From positions 1,550,001-1,614,000 of the forward strand of contig CAVUWY010000002.1 of NCBI GenBank assembly GCA_963745405.1: a stretch of DNA of 64,000 nt. Reading direction: 5' to 3'. The notes beneath the pieces are model-generated. The model had not been told where the DNA came from. It saw nothing but the letters and a program-made list of their open reading frames with translations, and did not search any database. Made by a program: the position numbers and the translations under genes. The stretch is from C-114 sp963745405. GTDB taxonomy: Bacteria > Chloroflexota > Limnocylindria > Limnocylindrales > CSP1-4. Below are positions 41,968 through 50,679 of the stretch, piece by piece (position 1 is the stretch's first letter; each line of letters begins with the position of its first letter).

Positions 41968-43125
41968 TTACTTGACCGTGAGCGTGCCGGTCATCGTCGG
42001 ATGGACCGTGCAGTTGTACGTGTAGGTGCCGGCCGGCAGGGCAGGCACGTCGTAGGTGACGGTCGTCACCCCGGTGACGATCTGGCCCTTGAAGGCGTCG
42101 CTGCCGTCCGGCTTCTTGATCTCGATGTTGTGCTGGACGCCGGCATCGCTGTTGGTGAAGGCGATCTGGAACGGCTGGCCGGCCGCGGTCGTCAGTGACG
42201 TGTCGACGTAGGCGACGTCCTTGGCCTCGACCGTGAGCGCCGACGCGGCGGGCGGCGCAGCGCTCGCCGGCGCGCCACTGCCACCTGGCGCTGGACTGCC
42301 GGCGGGAGCGCCGCTGGCCCCGGGGGCGCCGCTCGGGGCCGCTGGCGGCGAATTGGCGATCTGCTGCTGGAGCCAGGCCTGGTAGTCGGCCATGCTGTTC
42401 GAGGCGTGGACCTCGAAGACCATCGTGTAATGGCCGACGCCGCAGAGCTCGGCGCACTGGCCGCGGAACGTCTGGCCCGCATCACCCGGATCGACGGTGA
42501 AGTCGAACACGTTCGTACGGCCCGGCACGACGTCGCGCTTGAAGAGGAACTGCGGGACGTAGAAGGCGTGGATCACGTCGGGGCTGTGGAGCTGGACCTC
42601 GATCGGGACGCCCGGCGGGACCTCCATCGAGCCGAATATCCCGTCGCCCTGTGGGTCGGTCGTGAAGAGCGGCGTCTTGCCGTCGGGGCCCAGGTAGATG
42701 AAGTCCCAGGAGAAGCGGTTGGCGATGGCGTAGATGCGGACGGTCGGGTCGGCCGTCTTGGCGTCGACCGTGTTCAGGGTCTGCCACGAGACGACGAACA
42801 TGAACAGGACGATGATCGTCGGGACGACCGTCCACACGATCTCGATGAGGTTGTTGCCGTGGATCTGCGGCGGCAGCTCGGTGTCGGTCGGGCGCCGCCG
42901 GTAACGGATGACGGCGTAGATGATCAGCCCTTCGACGAGGAAGAAGATGACGACCGCGATGAGGAAGACGATGTCGTAGAGGGTCCGCGTCGAACCGCCC
43001 TCGCTCGTCACCGGGTCGGGCGGGTAGAGCGACGGGAACTGCGAGGCGCAGCCGGCGAGGAGGAAGGCGAGCAACGGCAACGCGAGCGCGAAGAGGCGCA
43101 TCCGCGACGTCCTGTTGGTCGGCAT
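41968..43125 (-). CDS. ctaC: cytochrome c oxidase subunit II with extra C-terminal cupredoxin
   Basis: 385 aa. Lipobox signal (LLAFLLAGC), two membrane helices, then the CuA domain with ligands in SPDVIHAFYVPQF and CAELCGVGHYTM. Standard subunit II ends near residue 260; here a Pro/Ala/Gly/Ser linker of about 45 residues leads to a second copper domain with VQHNIEIK and CTVHPTM (Cys-x2-His-x2-Met). So the subunit carries CuA plus a type-1-like copper site instead of the fused cytochrome c of classical caa3 oxidases. First gene of the oxidase operon; starts MPTNRTSRMRL. Confidence 0.93.
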   Translation of the reverse strand: MPTNRTSRMRLFALALPLLAFLLAGCASQFPSLYPPDPVTSEGGSTRTLYDIVFLIAVVIFFLVEGLIIYAVIRYRRRPTDTELPPQIHGNNLIEIVWTVVPTIIVLFMFVVSWQTLNTVDAKTADPTVRIYAIANRFSWDFIYLGPDGKTPLFTTDPQGDGIFGSMEVPPGVPIEVQLHSPDVIHAFYVPQFLFKRDVVPGRTNVFDFTVDPGDAGQTFRGQCAELCGVGHYTMVFEVHASNSMADYQAWLQQQIANSPPAAPSGAPGASGAPAGSPAPGGSGAPASAAPPAASALTVEAKDVAYVDTSLTTAAGQPFQIAFTNSDAGVQHNIEIKKPDGSDAFKGQIVTGVTTVTYDVPALPAGTYTYNCTVHPTMTGTLTVK

Positions 43126-43226
43126 TCAGGTCCTCGAGCGATCGAGCGCCGCTCCGCGGGCGGGCGGCGTGGCACTCCGGCAGGGGCGGCGACGGCGCCT
43201 CGTCCGCACGGGGCGAGACCGCCGCC

Positions 43227-43232
43227 ATGATA
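43227..43232 (-). promoter_or_regulatory. candidate -10 element of the oxidase operon
   Basis: TATCAT on the minus strand, about 100 nt upstream of the subunit II start in the 202-bp divergent gap to ctaG. No convincing -35 box was found. Confidence 0.35.
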
Positions 43233-43327
43233 CCCGGCGACCCGCGCCGCGTGTAGAGACTCGGCGGGCCTCCGATGGCGCCGGTGGGGATGGGCCGGTC
43301 GCCGTTCCGTGGCACGATGCACCGACC

Positions 43328-44377
43328 ATGGTCGGTCGCCGCTCGCTCGCGTCCACAGCCTCGGCCGTCGGTGTCGCGATGGGCGTCGGCGTCGGTTGGC
43401 TCGCCGTCGTCCGGCCGGTCGCCGCCCACGGCGCGGACTCGCTCGTCCCGCCCCAGCCGTCCGACATCCTCCTCGACTGGACCTTCGATCCGCTCATCGC
43501 GATCCCGCTCCTCGTCGCGGGAATCGCCTACGTCTGGGCGGTCCGGCGGGTCGACCGACAGCACCCGGCGAACCCCGTGCCGCCGATCCGGATCGTCACC
43601 TTCATCGCCGGCCTGCTCGCCATCGAGATCGCCCTCCAGTCGATCGTCGAGCGCTACGACACCACGTTCTTCTCGGTCCACATGGTCCAGCACCTGCTCC
43701 TCACCCTCATCGCCCCGCCGCTCCTCGCCCTCGGCGCGCCGGTGACCCTTCTCCTCCGGGTGTCGCGACCCGGCTTCCGCCACCGATTCCTCCTGCCGAT
43801 CCTCCACAGCCGGGTGGCGAGCGTGCTGTCGTTCCCGGTCTTCACCTGGTTCTTCTTCGCCGGGGTCATGTGGGCGACCCACTTCTCGCCGATCTTCGAG
43901 CGCTCCCTCATCGACCCGGGAGTCCACGACGCCGAGCACGCGCTCTACCTCACCGCCGGGATCCTCTTCTGGTGGCCCGCGGTCGCCCTCGACCCGAGCC
44001 CGTGGCGGATGTCCCACCCGGCCCGGATGCTCTACACCGGGCTGCAGATGCCCCAGAACACATTCCTCGCCTTCGTCATCCTCAACGCCTCGGTACCCCT
44101 GTATGCCCACTACGCGAACCTGAACCTGCCGTGGGGCCCGACCGCGGTGGCCGACCAGCAGCTGGCCGGGGCGATCATGTGGATCGTCGGCGACCTTGTC
44201 TTCATGGTCTCGATGATCCTCATGCTCGCCGGTTGGATGCGGAGCGAGGAGCGGGCCGAGAAGCGCTCGGAGCGGCAGGCCGCCGTGGCGATGGCGGCGA
44301 TCCACGAGCGCGAGACCCTCCTGGCCGACCGACTGGCCCGCGAACGAGCGGACCGCGAGATCGCCGGCCGGGGCTGA
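43328..44377 (+). CDS. ctaG: CtaG-type cytochrome c oxidase assembly protein
   Basis: 349 aa of the caa3_CtaG family, which helps insert copper into caa3-type oxidase. Seven to eight membrane helices. Conserved features: DWTFDPLIAIPLLVAGIAYV, the histidine-rich VHMVQHLLLTLIAPPLL, and GVMWATHFSPIFE followed by HDAEHALYLTAG. An N-terminal signal-like helix ends in AAHGAD. The C-terminus is a charged helix (EERAEKRSERQAA). Divergent from the oxidase operon it serves. ATG at 43328; the frame opens earlier (43115), without coding character. Confidence 0.92.
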   Translation: MVGRRSLASTASAVGVAMGVGVGWLAVVRPVAAHGADSLVPPQPSDILLDWTFDPLIAIPLLVAGIAYVWAVRRVDRQHPANPVPPIRIVTFIAGLLAIEIALQSIVERYDTTFFSVHMVQHLLLTLIAPPLLALGAPVTLLLRVSRPGFRHRFLLPILHSRVASVLSFPVFTWFFFAGVMWATHFSPIFERSLIDPGVHDAEHALYLTAGILFWWPAVALDPSPWRMSHPARMLYTGLQMPQNTFLAFVILNASVPLYAHYANLNLPWGPTAVADQQLAGAIMWIVGDLVFMVSMILMLAGWMRSEERAEKRSERQAAVAMAAIHERETLLADRLARERADREIAGRG

Positions 44378-44412
44378 ACGTCTCGGCGCGGTCGCCGCGG
44401 GGATGGATCGCC

Positions 44413-45444
44413 TCAGTCGGGGATCGGCGCCTCGAGCAGCGCTCGATACCGCTCCGGGTCGACGTTGCCGCCGCTGACGACGGCGACGACCGATCCGTCG
44501 ATCCCGTCGAGCCCGGCCTCGCGGGGCCGGAATCGGAGGGCGGCGACCGACAGGGCCCCCGATGGCTCCGCGACGAGGCGCGACTCCTCGGCGATGAGGC
44601 GGACCGCCGCGGCGATCTCCGCCTCGCTCACCGTCACGATGCGGTCGAGGAGGGCCGACAGGTGGGCGAACGTGCGCCGGCCGAGGGCCTGGGTCCGGGT
44701 CCCGTCGGCGATGGTCCGTCCGACGAGCGCGGCCGGCCATTCGACGATCCGGCCGGCGGCGAGGGACTCGCGGGCGTCGGCAGCAAGTTCCGGCTCGACC
44801 CCGATGACCCGTGCCTTCGGTCGGACCGCCCGGACGGCCGCCGCGACACCCGAGGCGAGGCCGCCGCCGCCGACCGGCACGAGGACGGCGGCCAGGTCGG
44901 GCAGGTCCTCGGCGATCTCGAGGCCGCAGGTCCCCTGGCCGGCGATGATCCGGTCGTCGTCGAACGGGGGGATGATCGTCAGCCCCCGCTCGGCTGCGAT
45001 GCGCTCGGCGGTCAGCCGCCGCTCCTCGCTCGCCGGTCCCACGACGACGATCTCGGCCCGATCGGCGGCCACCCGTCGCGACTTGAGCGCGGGGGCGTCC
45101 GATGGCATGACGACGACGGCCGGCACCCCGAGGAGCTGCGCGGCCCGAGCGACGCCCTGGGCGTGGTTGCCCGAGGAATAGGTGATGACGCCACGCCGCC
45201 GCTCATCGTCGCCGAGCGAGGCGACTGCGACGTAGGCACCCCGGATCTTGAATGCCCCGATCGGCTGAAGGGACTCAGCCTTGAGGTAGTGGCGGTCGCC
45301 CGGCGGGCCGAACGGGACGAGCGGCGTCCGGATGGCCACCCCGCGGAGGGTCTCGGCGGCCGAGTGGATGGCCTCGATGCCGACGAGGGGAGGTTCGCCG
45401 CTCTCGGTGGCCCTCTGCCCGCCCCAGGTCGCCTCGGTCGCCAC
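44413..45444 (-). CDS. threonine/serine dehydratase-like PLP enzyme
   Basis: 343-aa fold-type II PLP enzyme (IlvA/TdcB-like catalytic domain, no C-terminal ACT domain). The PLP lysine is in QPIGAFKIRGAY, the phosphate-binding loop is VPVGGGGLASG, and SSGNHAQGVA is the substrate-binding segment. Deaminates threonine or serine to oxo-acids, or acts as a related racemase. GTG start (45442-45444), 4 nt after the DksA-like gene, so the two form an operon. Confidence 0.9.
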   Translation of the reverse strand: MATEATWGGQRATESGEPPLVGIEAIHSAAETLRGVAIRTPLVPFGPPGDRHYLKAESLQPIGAFKIRGAYVAVASLGDDERRRGVITYSSGNHAQGVARAAQLLGVPAVVVMPSDAPALKSRRVAADRAEIVVVGPASEERRLTAERIAAERGLTIIPPFDDDRIIAGQGTCGLEIAEDLPDLAAVLVPVGGGGLASGVAAAVRAVRPKARVIGVEPELAADARESLAAGRIVEWPAALVGRTIADGTRTQALGRRTFAHLSALLDRIVTVSEAEIAAAVRLIAEESRLVAEPSGALSVAALRFRPREAGLDGIDGSVVAVVSGGNVDPERYRALLEAPIPD

Positions 45445-45448
45445 CCGG

Positions 45449-45805
45449 TCAGCCTCGCCCCTGGGCGATGAGCCGGGCGCACTCGATGCAGTGTTCCGCC
45501 CACGGCAGTGCCTCGAGCCGCTCGGGCGCGATCTCCTTGCCGCAGCGGAGACAGCGCCCGAAGGTGCCCGCCTCGAGCCGTCCGAGGGCAGCCTCGACGA
45601 GGGCCAGCTGTTGCTGGGCGCGGTCGCGGAGGGCGAGGTCGCGTTGCTGCTCGAAGACCTGGGTCGCCGCCGCGGCCTGCGATCCGTACGTCATCTGGCC
45701 CGGCGCCTGGATGGTCGAGGCGAGCTCTTCGCGCAGGCGTGCCTGCTCCACGAGGAGCGCCTCGCGGGCCTCGGCCTGTGGCTGGGCCGTCGTGCCGGCA
45801 TCCAT
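45449..45805 (-). CDS. TraR/DksA-type zinc-finger protein
   Basis: 118 aa. Long N-terminal helical hairpin (EAREALLVEQARLREELAST) and a C-terminal C4 zinc finger with CLRCG and HCIECA. The DksA/TraR family binds RNA polymerase secondary channel; the fingertip acidic pair is not clearly visible. Start ATG (45803-45805) has TACCAT on the minus strand (45812-45817) 6 nt upstream, so probably leaderless. The longer frame to 45979 overlaps the YHS gene and is rejected. Confidence 0.87.
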   Translation of the reverse strand: MDAGTTAQPQAEAREALLVEQARLREELASTIQAPGQMTYGSQAAAATQVFEQQRDLALRDRAQQQLALVEAALGRLEAGTFGRCLRCGKEIAPERLEALPWAEHCIECARLIAQGRG

Positions 45806-45860
45806 CGACAGATGGTACGCGGCCGCCGAGGGCACTGGGTCGTGTCGAGGGCTCGCGATA

Positions 45861-45875
45861 TACTCCCCGGGAGTA
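45861..45875. promoter_or_regulatory. 15-bp palindrome over the YHS promoter
   Basis: TACTCCC-C-GGGAGTA is a perfect inverted repeat. Its left arm overlaps TATACT (45859-45864), a good -10 element for the YHS gene, so a dimeric regulator bound here would block or modulate that promoter. It also lies within the divergent gap to the DksA-like gene. Confidence 0.5.
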
Positions 45876-45907
45876 CCGACGCGGAACCCCCGAAGGAGCC
45901 CCACGCC

Positions 45908-46078
45908 ATGGCGACCGATCCTGTCTGCGGCATGGAGGTCGAGATCTCGACGACCCCGGCCGCCCTGACCTTCGAGCACGACGGCGATACGTACTACTTC
46001 TGCAGCCGTGGCTGCCGCCTCGAGTTCGAGGAGGATCCGGAGAAGTACCTGGACCCCGACTACGTCCCCTCCATGTGA
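45908..46078 (+). CDS. YHS-domain protein
   Basis: 56 aa consisting of one YHS domain: DPVCGMEVE, TFEHDGDTYYFCSRGC, and EEDPEKYL. The three cysteines are those expected to bind a metal; such domains are found alone or in copper ATPases and mercury proteins. ATG at 45908 with GAAGGAG 9 nt upstream (45892-45898). Probably controlled by the palindrome at 45861. A role in metal (copper) handling would fit the copper-rich oxidase region but is inferred. Confidence 0.88.
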   Translation: MATDPVCGMEVEISTTPAALTFEHDGDTYYFCSRGCRLEFEEDPEKYLDPDYVPSM

Positions 46079-46192
46079 CGGCCGCCGGTCGTCGGTAAGT
46101 CGCAGCTAAGCGCCGCCTGCGAGACTGAACCGACAGGCCCTGGCGAGCCGGGACCGCCGACCCTCGATCGGATGGGCACGCTGGAGGTGCCC

Positions 46193-46438
46193 ATGTACCG
46201 GATCAGGTTCATCGTCGCCGCGGTCGCGATCGCCGTCGCGGTGCTGGCCGGATCGTCGGATCCGGATGGCTGGGGCGGCCCGTCAGCCGGTGGGCCGGCG
46301 GCGCTGTCGACCATCGACGTCTCGAGTGTCAACGACGCCCGACAGCCGGTCGGTCGGCGCTGGGCGAGCGTTCGGGACGAGGGCCGGCGGTGGTCCGTCG
46401 CGCTCGAGCCGCACGGCCGCCGCTGGCGGAGCGGCTAG
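46193..46438 (+). CDS. small secreted hypothetical protein
   Basis: 81 aa. Begins MYRIRFIVAAVAIAVAVLAG, a good signal peptide, followed by a Gly/Ser/Pro-rich region and an Arg/Trp-rich C-terminus with two similar segments (GRRWASVRDEGRRW and HGRRWRSG). The ATG at 46193 has GGAGG 7 nt upstream (46182-46186), better than the ATG at 46172. No family recognised; converges with the permease gene at 46448. Confidence 0.45.
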   Translation: MYRIRFIVAAVAIAVAVLAGSSDPDGWGGPSAGGPAALSTIDVSSVNDARQPVGRRWASVRDEGRRWSVALEPHGRRWRSG

Positions 46439-46447
46439 GAGGCCGGC

Positions 46448-47239
46448 TCAGCCCTGGCGGCCCACCGCCCCGCCGCTGGCGGAACCGAGGCGGCTGGCGA
46501 AGTAGACGGGGATCGTCGAGAGGAGGATGAGGAAGACCGCCACGACGTTGACGATCGGGCGCTGGTTCGGCAACCGCAGGTGGTTGAAGACCCAGATCGG
46601 GATCGTCTCCTGGGTCCCGGCCGTGAAGGTCGTGACGATGATCTCGTCGAACGAGAGGGCGAAGGCGAGCAGGCCGCCCGCCAGGATCGCCGTCCCGATG
46701 ACCGGCAGGGTGACGAAGCGGAAGGTCTGCCACGGATCCGCGCCGAGGTCCTTCGACGCCTCCTCGATGTTGGGCGACGTCCGCCGCAGCCGGGCGACCA
46801 CGTTGTTGTAGACGATCACCACGCAGAAGGTGGCGTGGCCGATGACGATCGTCAGCGTCCCGAATGGGACGCCGAGGTTGTTGAACGACGCGTTGAGGGC
46901 GATGCCGGTCACGATCCCGGGCAGGGCGATCGGCAGGATGAGGAAGAACGACACCACGTCGCGCCCGAAGAAGTGGAAGCGGTGGACGGCGAACGCCGCC
47001 AGGCTGCCCAGGACGAGCGCTACGACCATCGCGAACAGCGCTACCTCGATGGACAAGAGGAAGGCGCTCCGGACGTCCTCGTTGGCGAGTGCCTCCCCGT
47101 ACCAGCTCAACGTGAACTGCTGGATCGGCCAGACCTGGATCCGTTGGGCGTTGAACGAGTACAGGAAGATGACGAGGAGGGGCAGGTACAGAAAGGTGAG
47201 GGTCGCACCCACGGCCACCCGGAGCAGCGGTCGGCCCAT
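46448..47239 (-). CDS. polyamine-type ABC transporter permease (PotC-like)
   Basis: 263 aa, six membrane helices. The EAA loop that docks to the ATPase reads EEASKDLGADPWQTFRFVTL. Pairs with the PotB-like permease encoded immediately upstream; the junction is TGATG (47237-47241). Last gene of the four-gene importer operon. Substrate could be spermidine/putrescine or another cationic or small organic solute. Confidence 0.9.
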   Translation of the reverse strand: MGRPLLRVAVGATLTFLYLPLLVIFLYSFNAQRIQVWPIQQFTLSWYGEALANEDVRSAFLLSIEVALFAMVVALVLGSLAAFAVHRFHFFGRDVVSFFLILPIALPGIVTGIALNASFNNLGVPFGTLTIVIGHATFCVVIVYNNVVARLRRTSPNIEEASKDLGADPWQTFRFVTLPVIGTAILAGGLLAFALSFDEIIVTTFTAGTQETIPIWVFNHLRLPNQRPIVNVVAVFLILLSTIPVYFASRLGSASGGAVGRQG

Positions 47240-48153
47240 CAGATCGCCTCGAACGCGCCGAACCGGCGCGCGACGAGGAGGTAGATGGCCATGATCGTGA
47301 TGGTCACCATCGCCAGGGCTGCGGCGAACGGCGTGTCGCCGGCCACGCCCTGGCTGTCCGAGATCGTGTTGCCGATGAACTGGGTGTTGCTCACGAGCTG
47401 CGGGGTGATGTAGTCGCCGAGGGTCAGGCTGAAGGTGAAGATCGACCCGGCGAAGAGCGCCGGTCGGACAAGGGGCAGGATCACCTGTCGGAAGGTCATC
47501 CCACCGCCGGCGCCGAGGTCGGCCGAGGCCTCGATGACGGACGACGGGATCCGTTCGAGGCCGGCGAACAGGGGCAGGATCATGTACGGCAGCCAGAGGT
47601 AGATGAAGACGACCGTCATCGACAGGTCGCTGATCCCGAACAGGCTCGAAACGCCGCCGAGACCGACCTGCTGGAGTCCCCAGTCGAGGATCCCGTTCTC
47701 CGACAGGATCACCCGCCAGGCATAGACCCGGACGAGGTAGCTCGCCCAGAGGGGCAGGAGGACGGCGATCGTGAGGAACGCGCGCCGTCGGGGCGAGGCG
47801 ACGCGGGCCATGTAGTAGGCGATCGGGAAGGCGATGACGGCGTCACAGATGGTGACGACAGCGGCGACGGTGACGGTCCGCAGGATGATCAGCTGGTAGA
47901 CCGGCTTGTCGATGATCCGCTGGAAGTTGTCGAGCCCGAACTGGTGGACGATCTCGCCGTTCTCGAGGTGCCAGAAGGCGGCCACGAGGAGTACGGCGAG
48001 CGAACCGAGGTAGACGACCCCGAAGGCCGCGAGCGGCGGCAGGAGCAGGCCGCCGAGCTGGAATCTCGGGTGGCGGTGCAGCCAGTTGAAGAACTGTCGC
48101 CTCGGCCCTGCGTGAGGCGGGGTGCCCGCGGCGACGACCGGCGGCGCGGTCAT
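47239..48153 (-). CDS. polyamine-type ABC transporter permease (PotB-like)
   Basis: 304 aa, six membrane helices with an N-terminal cytosolic extension of about 30 residues (ends HRHPRFQLGG). EAA loop: EASADLGAGGGMTFRQVILP. Forms a heterodimer with the PotC-like protein. Separated from the binding-protein gene by 117 nt containing a strong hairpin (48219-48247). Confidence 0.9.
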   Translation of the reverse strand: MTAPPVVAAGTPPHAGPRRQFFNWLHRHPRFQLGGLLLPPLAAFGVVYLGSLAVLLVAAFWHLENGEIVHQFGLDNFQRIIDKPVYQLIILRTVTVAAVVTICDAVIAFPIAYYMARVASPRRRAFLTIAVLLPLWASYLVRVYAWRVILSENGILDWGLQQVGLGGVSSLFGISDLSMTVVFIYLWLPYMILPLFAGLERIPSSVIEASADLGAGGGMTFRQVILPLVRPALFAGSIFTFSLTLGDYITPQLVSNTQFIGNTISDSQGVAGDTPFAAALAMVTITIMAIYLLVARRFGAFEAI

Positions 48154-48218
48154 CGCCGACCGGCGCCGGTGCGGGCGGCACCTGCCGACGTCATCACGCC
48201 TCGGCCCACCGTGAGTGG

Positions 48219-48247
48219 AAGGCCGGCGCCGTGGTGGCGCCGGCCTT
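48219..48247 (-). terminator. strong hairpin between binding-protein and permease genes
   Basis: Perfect 12-bp stem AAGGCCGGCGCC (48219-48230) / GGCGCCGGCCTT (48236-48247) with a 5-nt loop, 24 nt downstream of the binding-protein stop. There is no T-tract on the minus strand, so it could be a partial terminator or a 3'-end protector that lets the binding protein be made in excess over the permeases. Confidence 0.55.
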
Positions 48248-48270
48248 CGATCGCTTCGACTCGCTCAGGC

Positions 48271-49578
48271 TCAGCCGCCCTTCACGTCCGTCCAGGCCTG
48301 GAGCCACTGGTCGTAGGGGATGCACGTTGTGCCGCGGGTGTCCCCACAGTTCGCTGACGGTGTCTTCCAGAAGGCGATCTTGTCGTAGAAGTTGAGATCC
48401 GTGACGTGATACGCCTGGCAGAAGTTCGGGATCGAGTACGAGCCCGCGCCACCCGGCTTGTCGAGGATGTCGCAGGCCTTCGGATTGGCGGGGGCCTCGC
48501 CGAAGTACTCGGCCACCTGGGCCTGGACCTGTGGCGTGATCATCCAGGCCATCCACTTGAGCATGCAGTTGGGGTGCTTGGCGGTGCTCGACAGCATCCA
48601 CGTGTCGGCCCAGCCGGTCATCCCCTCGCTGGGGACCACGGCCGCGACCTTCACGCCGCTGGCGAGCAGGGCGTTGGTCTGGTACTGCCAGGTCGTCCCG
48701 AGGAGGGACTGGCCGTTGGTGAAGTTGTCGATCTCGTCCGAATACGAGGTCCAGTACTTGCCGACGAACTGGTGCTGGGCCTTGAGCAGCGCGATCGCGG
48801 CGTCGAACTGCGGCTGGGTCAGCTCGTACGGGTCGGTGATGCCGAGGTCCGGCTTGTGGTCGGCAAGGTAGAGGGCCGCGTCGGCGATGTAGATCGTGCC
48901 GCCGTAGTCGGTGACCTTGCCGGGATACTTCGCCGCCTCGGCCGGATCGAACACCGCGCTCCAGCTGATCGGTGCCGGGTTCACCTTGTCGGTCCGGTAC
49001 ATGAGGGTGTTGCCGCCCCAGCCGTGGGACACGCCGTAGTGGACCCCGTTGACCGTGTTGTGGGGCGGGCTCTGCAGGAAGTCCGACAGGTCCTTGAAGT
49101 CGGGGAAGAGGCTCGGGTCGACCGGTGCGATCTCACCAGCTTCGATGAGTCGGTTCGATGCGTCGCCGGAGGCCGAGACGCCGTCGTACTGGCCGTGGCC
49201 CTGGGTCATCAGGGTGTACATGTCATCCGAGGTGTCGGCCGTCTTGGCGTTCACCTTGCCGCAGTCCGGGTTGGCCTGCTCGAACGGGTGGACCCAGTCG
49301 TATTCCTTGACGTTCGCGCCCGACTCCGCGTAGCCGGCCCAGATGACGATGTCGAGCTCGCCCTCGCCGGGTCCGATCGAGGCGATCGGGGTGGGCCCGG
49401 ACGGTGCCGCCGCTGAGGCAGGGGCGCTGCCGCTGGCGGCCGCCTGCGAGGCCGGCGCCGATGCCGGCGCCTGGCTGGCGGGCGCTGCCGGACTGGGACT
49501 CGGCGTGGCCGAGCTTGAACAGGCTCCGGCGATCACGGCCAGGCTGGCCATGACCCCGAGCAGCGATCGAGTCCTCAT
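48271..49578 (-). CDS. polyamine-type ABC transporter substrate-binding lipoprotein (PotD-like)
   Basis: 435 aa. Signal peptide with lipobox (AVIAGAC), an Ala/Ser/Pro linker of about 45 residues, then a class-D/F binding-protein fold: LDIVIWAGYAESG, YDGVSASGDASNRLIE, then PISWSAVFDPAEAAKYPGK and WADTWMLSSTAKHPN. Related to PotD and other cationic-solute binders. Four cysteines in the C-terminal part (CDILDKPGG, FCQAYH, SANCGDTRGTTC) are unusual and may form disulfides. ATG at 49576-49578, with a GGAGGAG-type ribosome site just upstream. Confidence 0.88.
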   Translation of the reverse strand: MRTRSLLGVMASLAVIAGACSSSATPSPSPAAPASQAPASAPASQAAASGSAPASAAAPSGPTPIASIGPGEGELDIVIWAGYAESGANVKEYDWVHPFEQANPDCGKVNAKTADTSDDMYTLMTQGHGQYDGVSASGDASNRLIEAGEIAPVDPSLFPDFKDLSDFLQSPPHNTVNGVHYGVSHGWGGNTLMYRTDKVNPAPISWSAVFDPAEAAKYPGKVTDYGGTIYIADAALYLADHKPDLGITDPYELTQPQFDAAIALLKAQHQFVGKYWTSYSDEIDNFTNGQSLLGTTWQYQTNALLASGVKVAAVVPSEGMTGWADTWMLSSTAKHPNCMLKWMAWMITPQVQAQVAEYFGEAPANPKACDILDKPGGAGSYSIPNFCQAYHVTDLNFYDKIAFWKTPSANCGDTRGTTCIPYDQWLQAWTDVKGG

Positions 49579-49596
49579 GCTCCTCCTCCCCTCCCG

Positions 49597-50679
49597 TCAG
49601 CCGTTGACGGCGAGATTGTGCTGCCGCTGCCAGATCAGGCGAACGGCCCTGCCCTGCGATGCGAGTGCTTCCATCGATGACGTGGTGAGGTTCTGGCTGG
49701 TCACGACGAGCTGGCCGCCGGCGTCGAGGTCGACGACGTAGCGTGTGTCGGAACCGAGGTAGACGACGGTCCGGATCGTCCCGAGGGCGGTCGACTCAGC
49801 GGCGCCGACCGCGTCGGACGGGTCGCCGAGGCGGATCTTCTCGGGCCGGACGGTGAATGTCCCGTCCTGGCCGACGATGGACCGCGCGGCATCACCGGTC
49901 AGGAGGTTCGAGGTCCCGACGAAGCCGGCCACGAAGGCCGTCGCCGGTCGCTCGTAGACCTCGGCCGGGCTGCCGACCTGCTCGATGCGGCCCTGGTTGA
50001 ACACGGCGAGGCGATCGCTCATCGCGAGCGCCTCCTCCTGGTCGTGGGTCACGTAGATGAAAGTGATGCCGACCTCGAGCTGGATCGCCTTCAGTTCGAT
50101 CTGCATCTCCTCGCGGAGCTTGAGGTCGAGCGCCCCGAGGGGCTCGTCGAGCAGGAGGACCCTGGGCCGGTTCACGAGGGCGCGGGCGAGGGCGACCCGT
50201 TGCCGCTGGCCGCCCGATAGCTGCGACGGCTTGCGCCCCTCGTAGCCCTCCAGACGGACCATCCGGAGCGCGTCGGCGGCCCGCCGCCGTCGCTCCGCGT
50301 CGGGGACCTTCTTGACCATGAGGCCGTACTCGACGTTCCGGCCGACGGTCATATGGGGGAACAACGCGTAGTCCTGGAAGACCGTGTTGACGTCGCGGGC
50401 GAACGGCGGCTGCGTCGACACGTCGATGCCGTGGAGGAGGATCCGCCCCGCCGTCGGCAGCTCGAAGCCGGCGATCATCCGCAGGGTCGTCGTCTTCCCC
50501 GAGCCGGACGGGCCGAGCATCGAGAAGAACTCGCCGTCTCTCACGTCGAGGTCGATCCTGGCCACGGCGACGACCTCGCCGAAGCGCTTCTCGACGCCCT
50601 GGAGGCTGACCGCGATCGTCCGGGCGGGGTCCTTCGACGAAGCGGACATCTCGGCGACGGCCACGGCGGGAGCGGTCAC
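49597..50679 (-). CDS. polyamine-type ABC transporter ATPase (PotA-like)
   Basis: 360 aa. Walker A GPSGSGKTT, signature LSGGQRQRVALARALV, Walker B LLLDEPLGALD, switch His in YVTHDQEEA. The last 110 residues form a TOBE regulatory domain (FTVRPEKIRLGD, VVYLGSDTRYVVDL). GTG start (50677-50679). First gene of the operon ATPase, binding protein, PotB-like, PotC-like. The 230-bp divergent gap to 50911 holds the promoters for both directions. Confidence 0.9.
   Translation of the reverse strand: MTAPAVAVAEMSASSKDPARTIAVSLQGVEKRFGEVVAVARIDLDVRDGEFFSMLGPSGSGKTTTLRMIAGFELPTAGRILLHGIDVSTQPPFARDVNTVFQDYALFPHMTVGRNVEYGLMVKKVPDAERRRRAADALRMVRLEGYEGRKPSQLSGGQRQRVALARALVNRPRVLLLDEPLGALDLKLREEMQIELKAIQLEVGITFIYVTHDQEEALAMSDRLAVFNQGRIEQVGSPAEVYERPATAFVAGFVGTSNLLTGDAARSIVGQDGTFTVRPEKIRLGDPSDAVGAAESTALGTIRTVVYLGSDTRYVVDLDAGGQLVVTSQNLTTSSMEALASQGRAVRLIWQRQHNLAVNG

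Noticed and set aside
45449..45979. Longer DksA-like protein starting at 45979
   Set aside because: The extra 58 codons are antisense to the YHS gene and its palindrome; the ATG at 45805 has a leaderless promoter.
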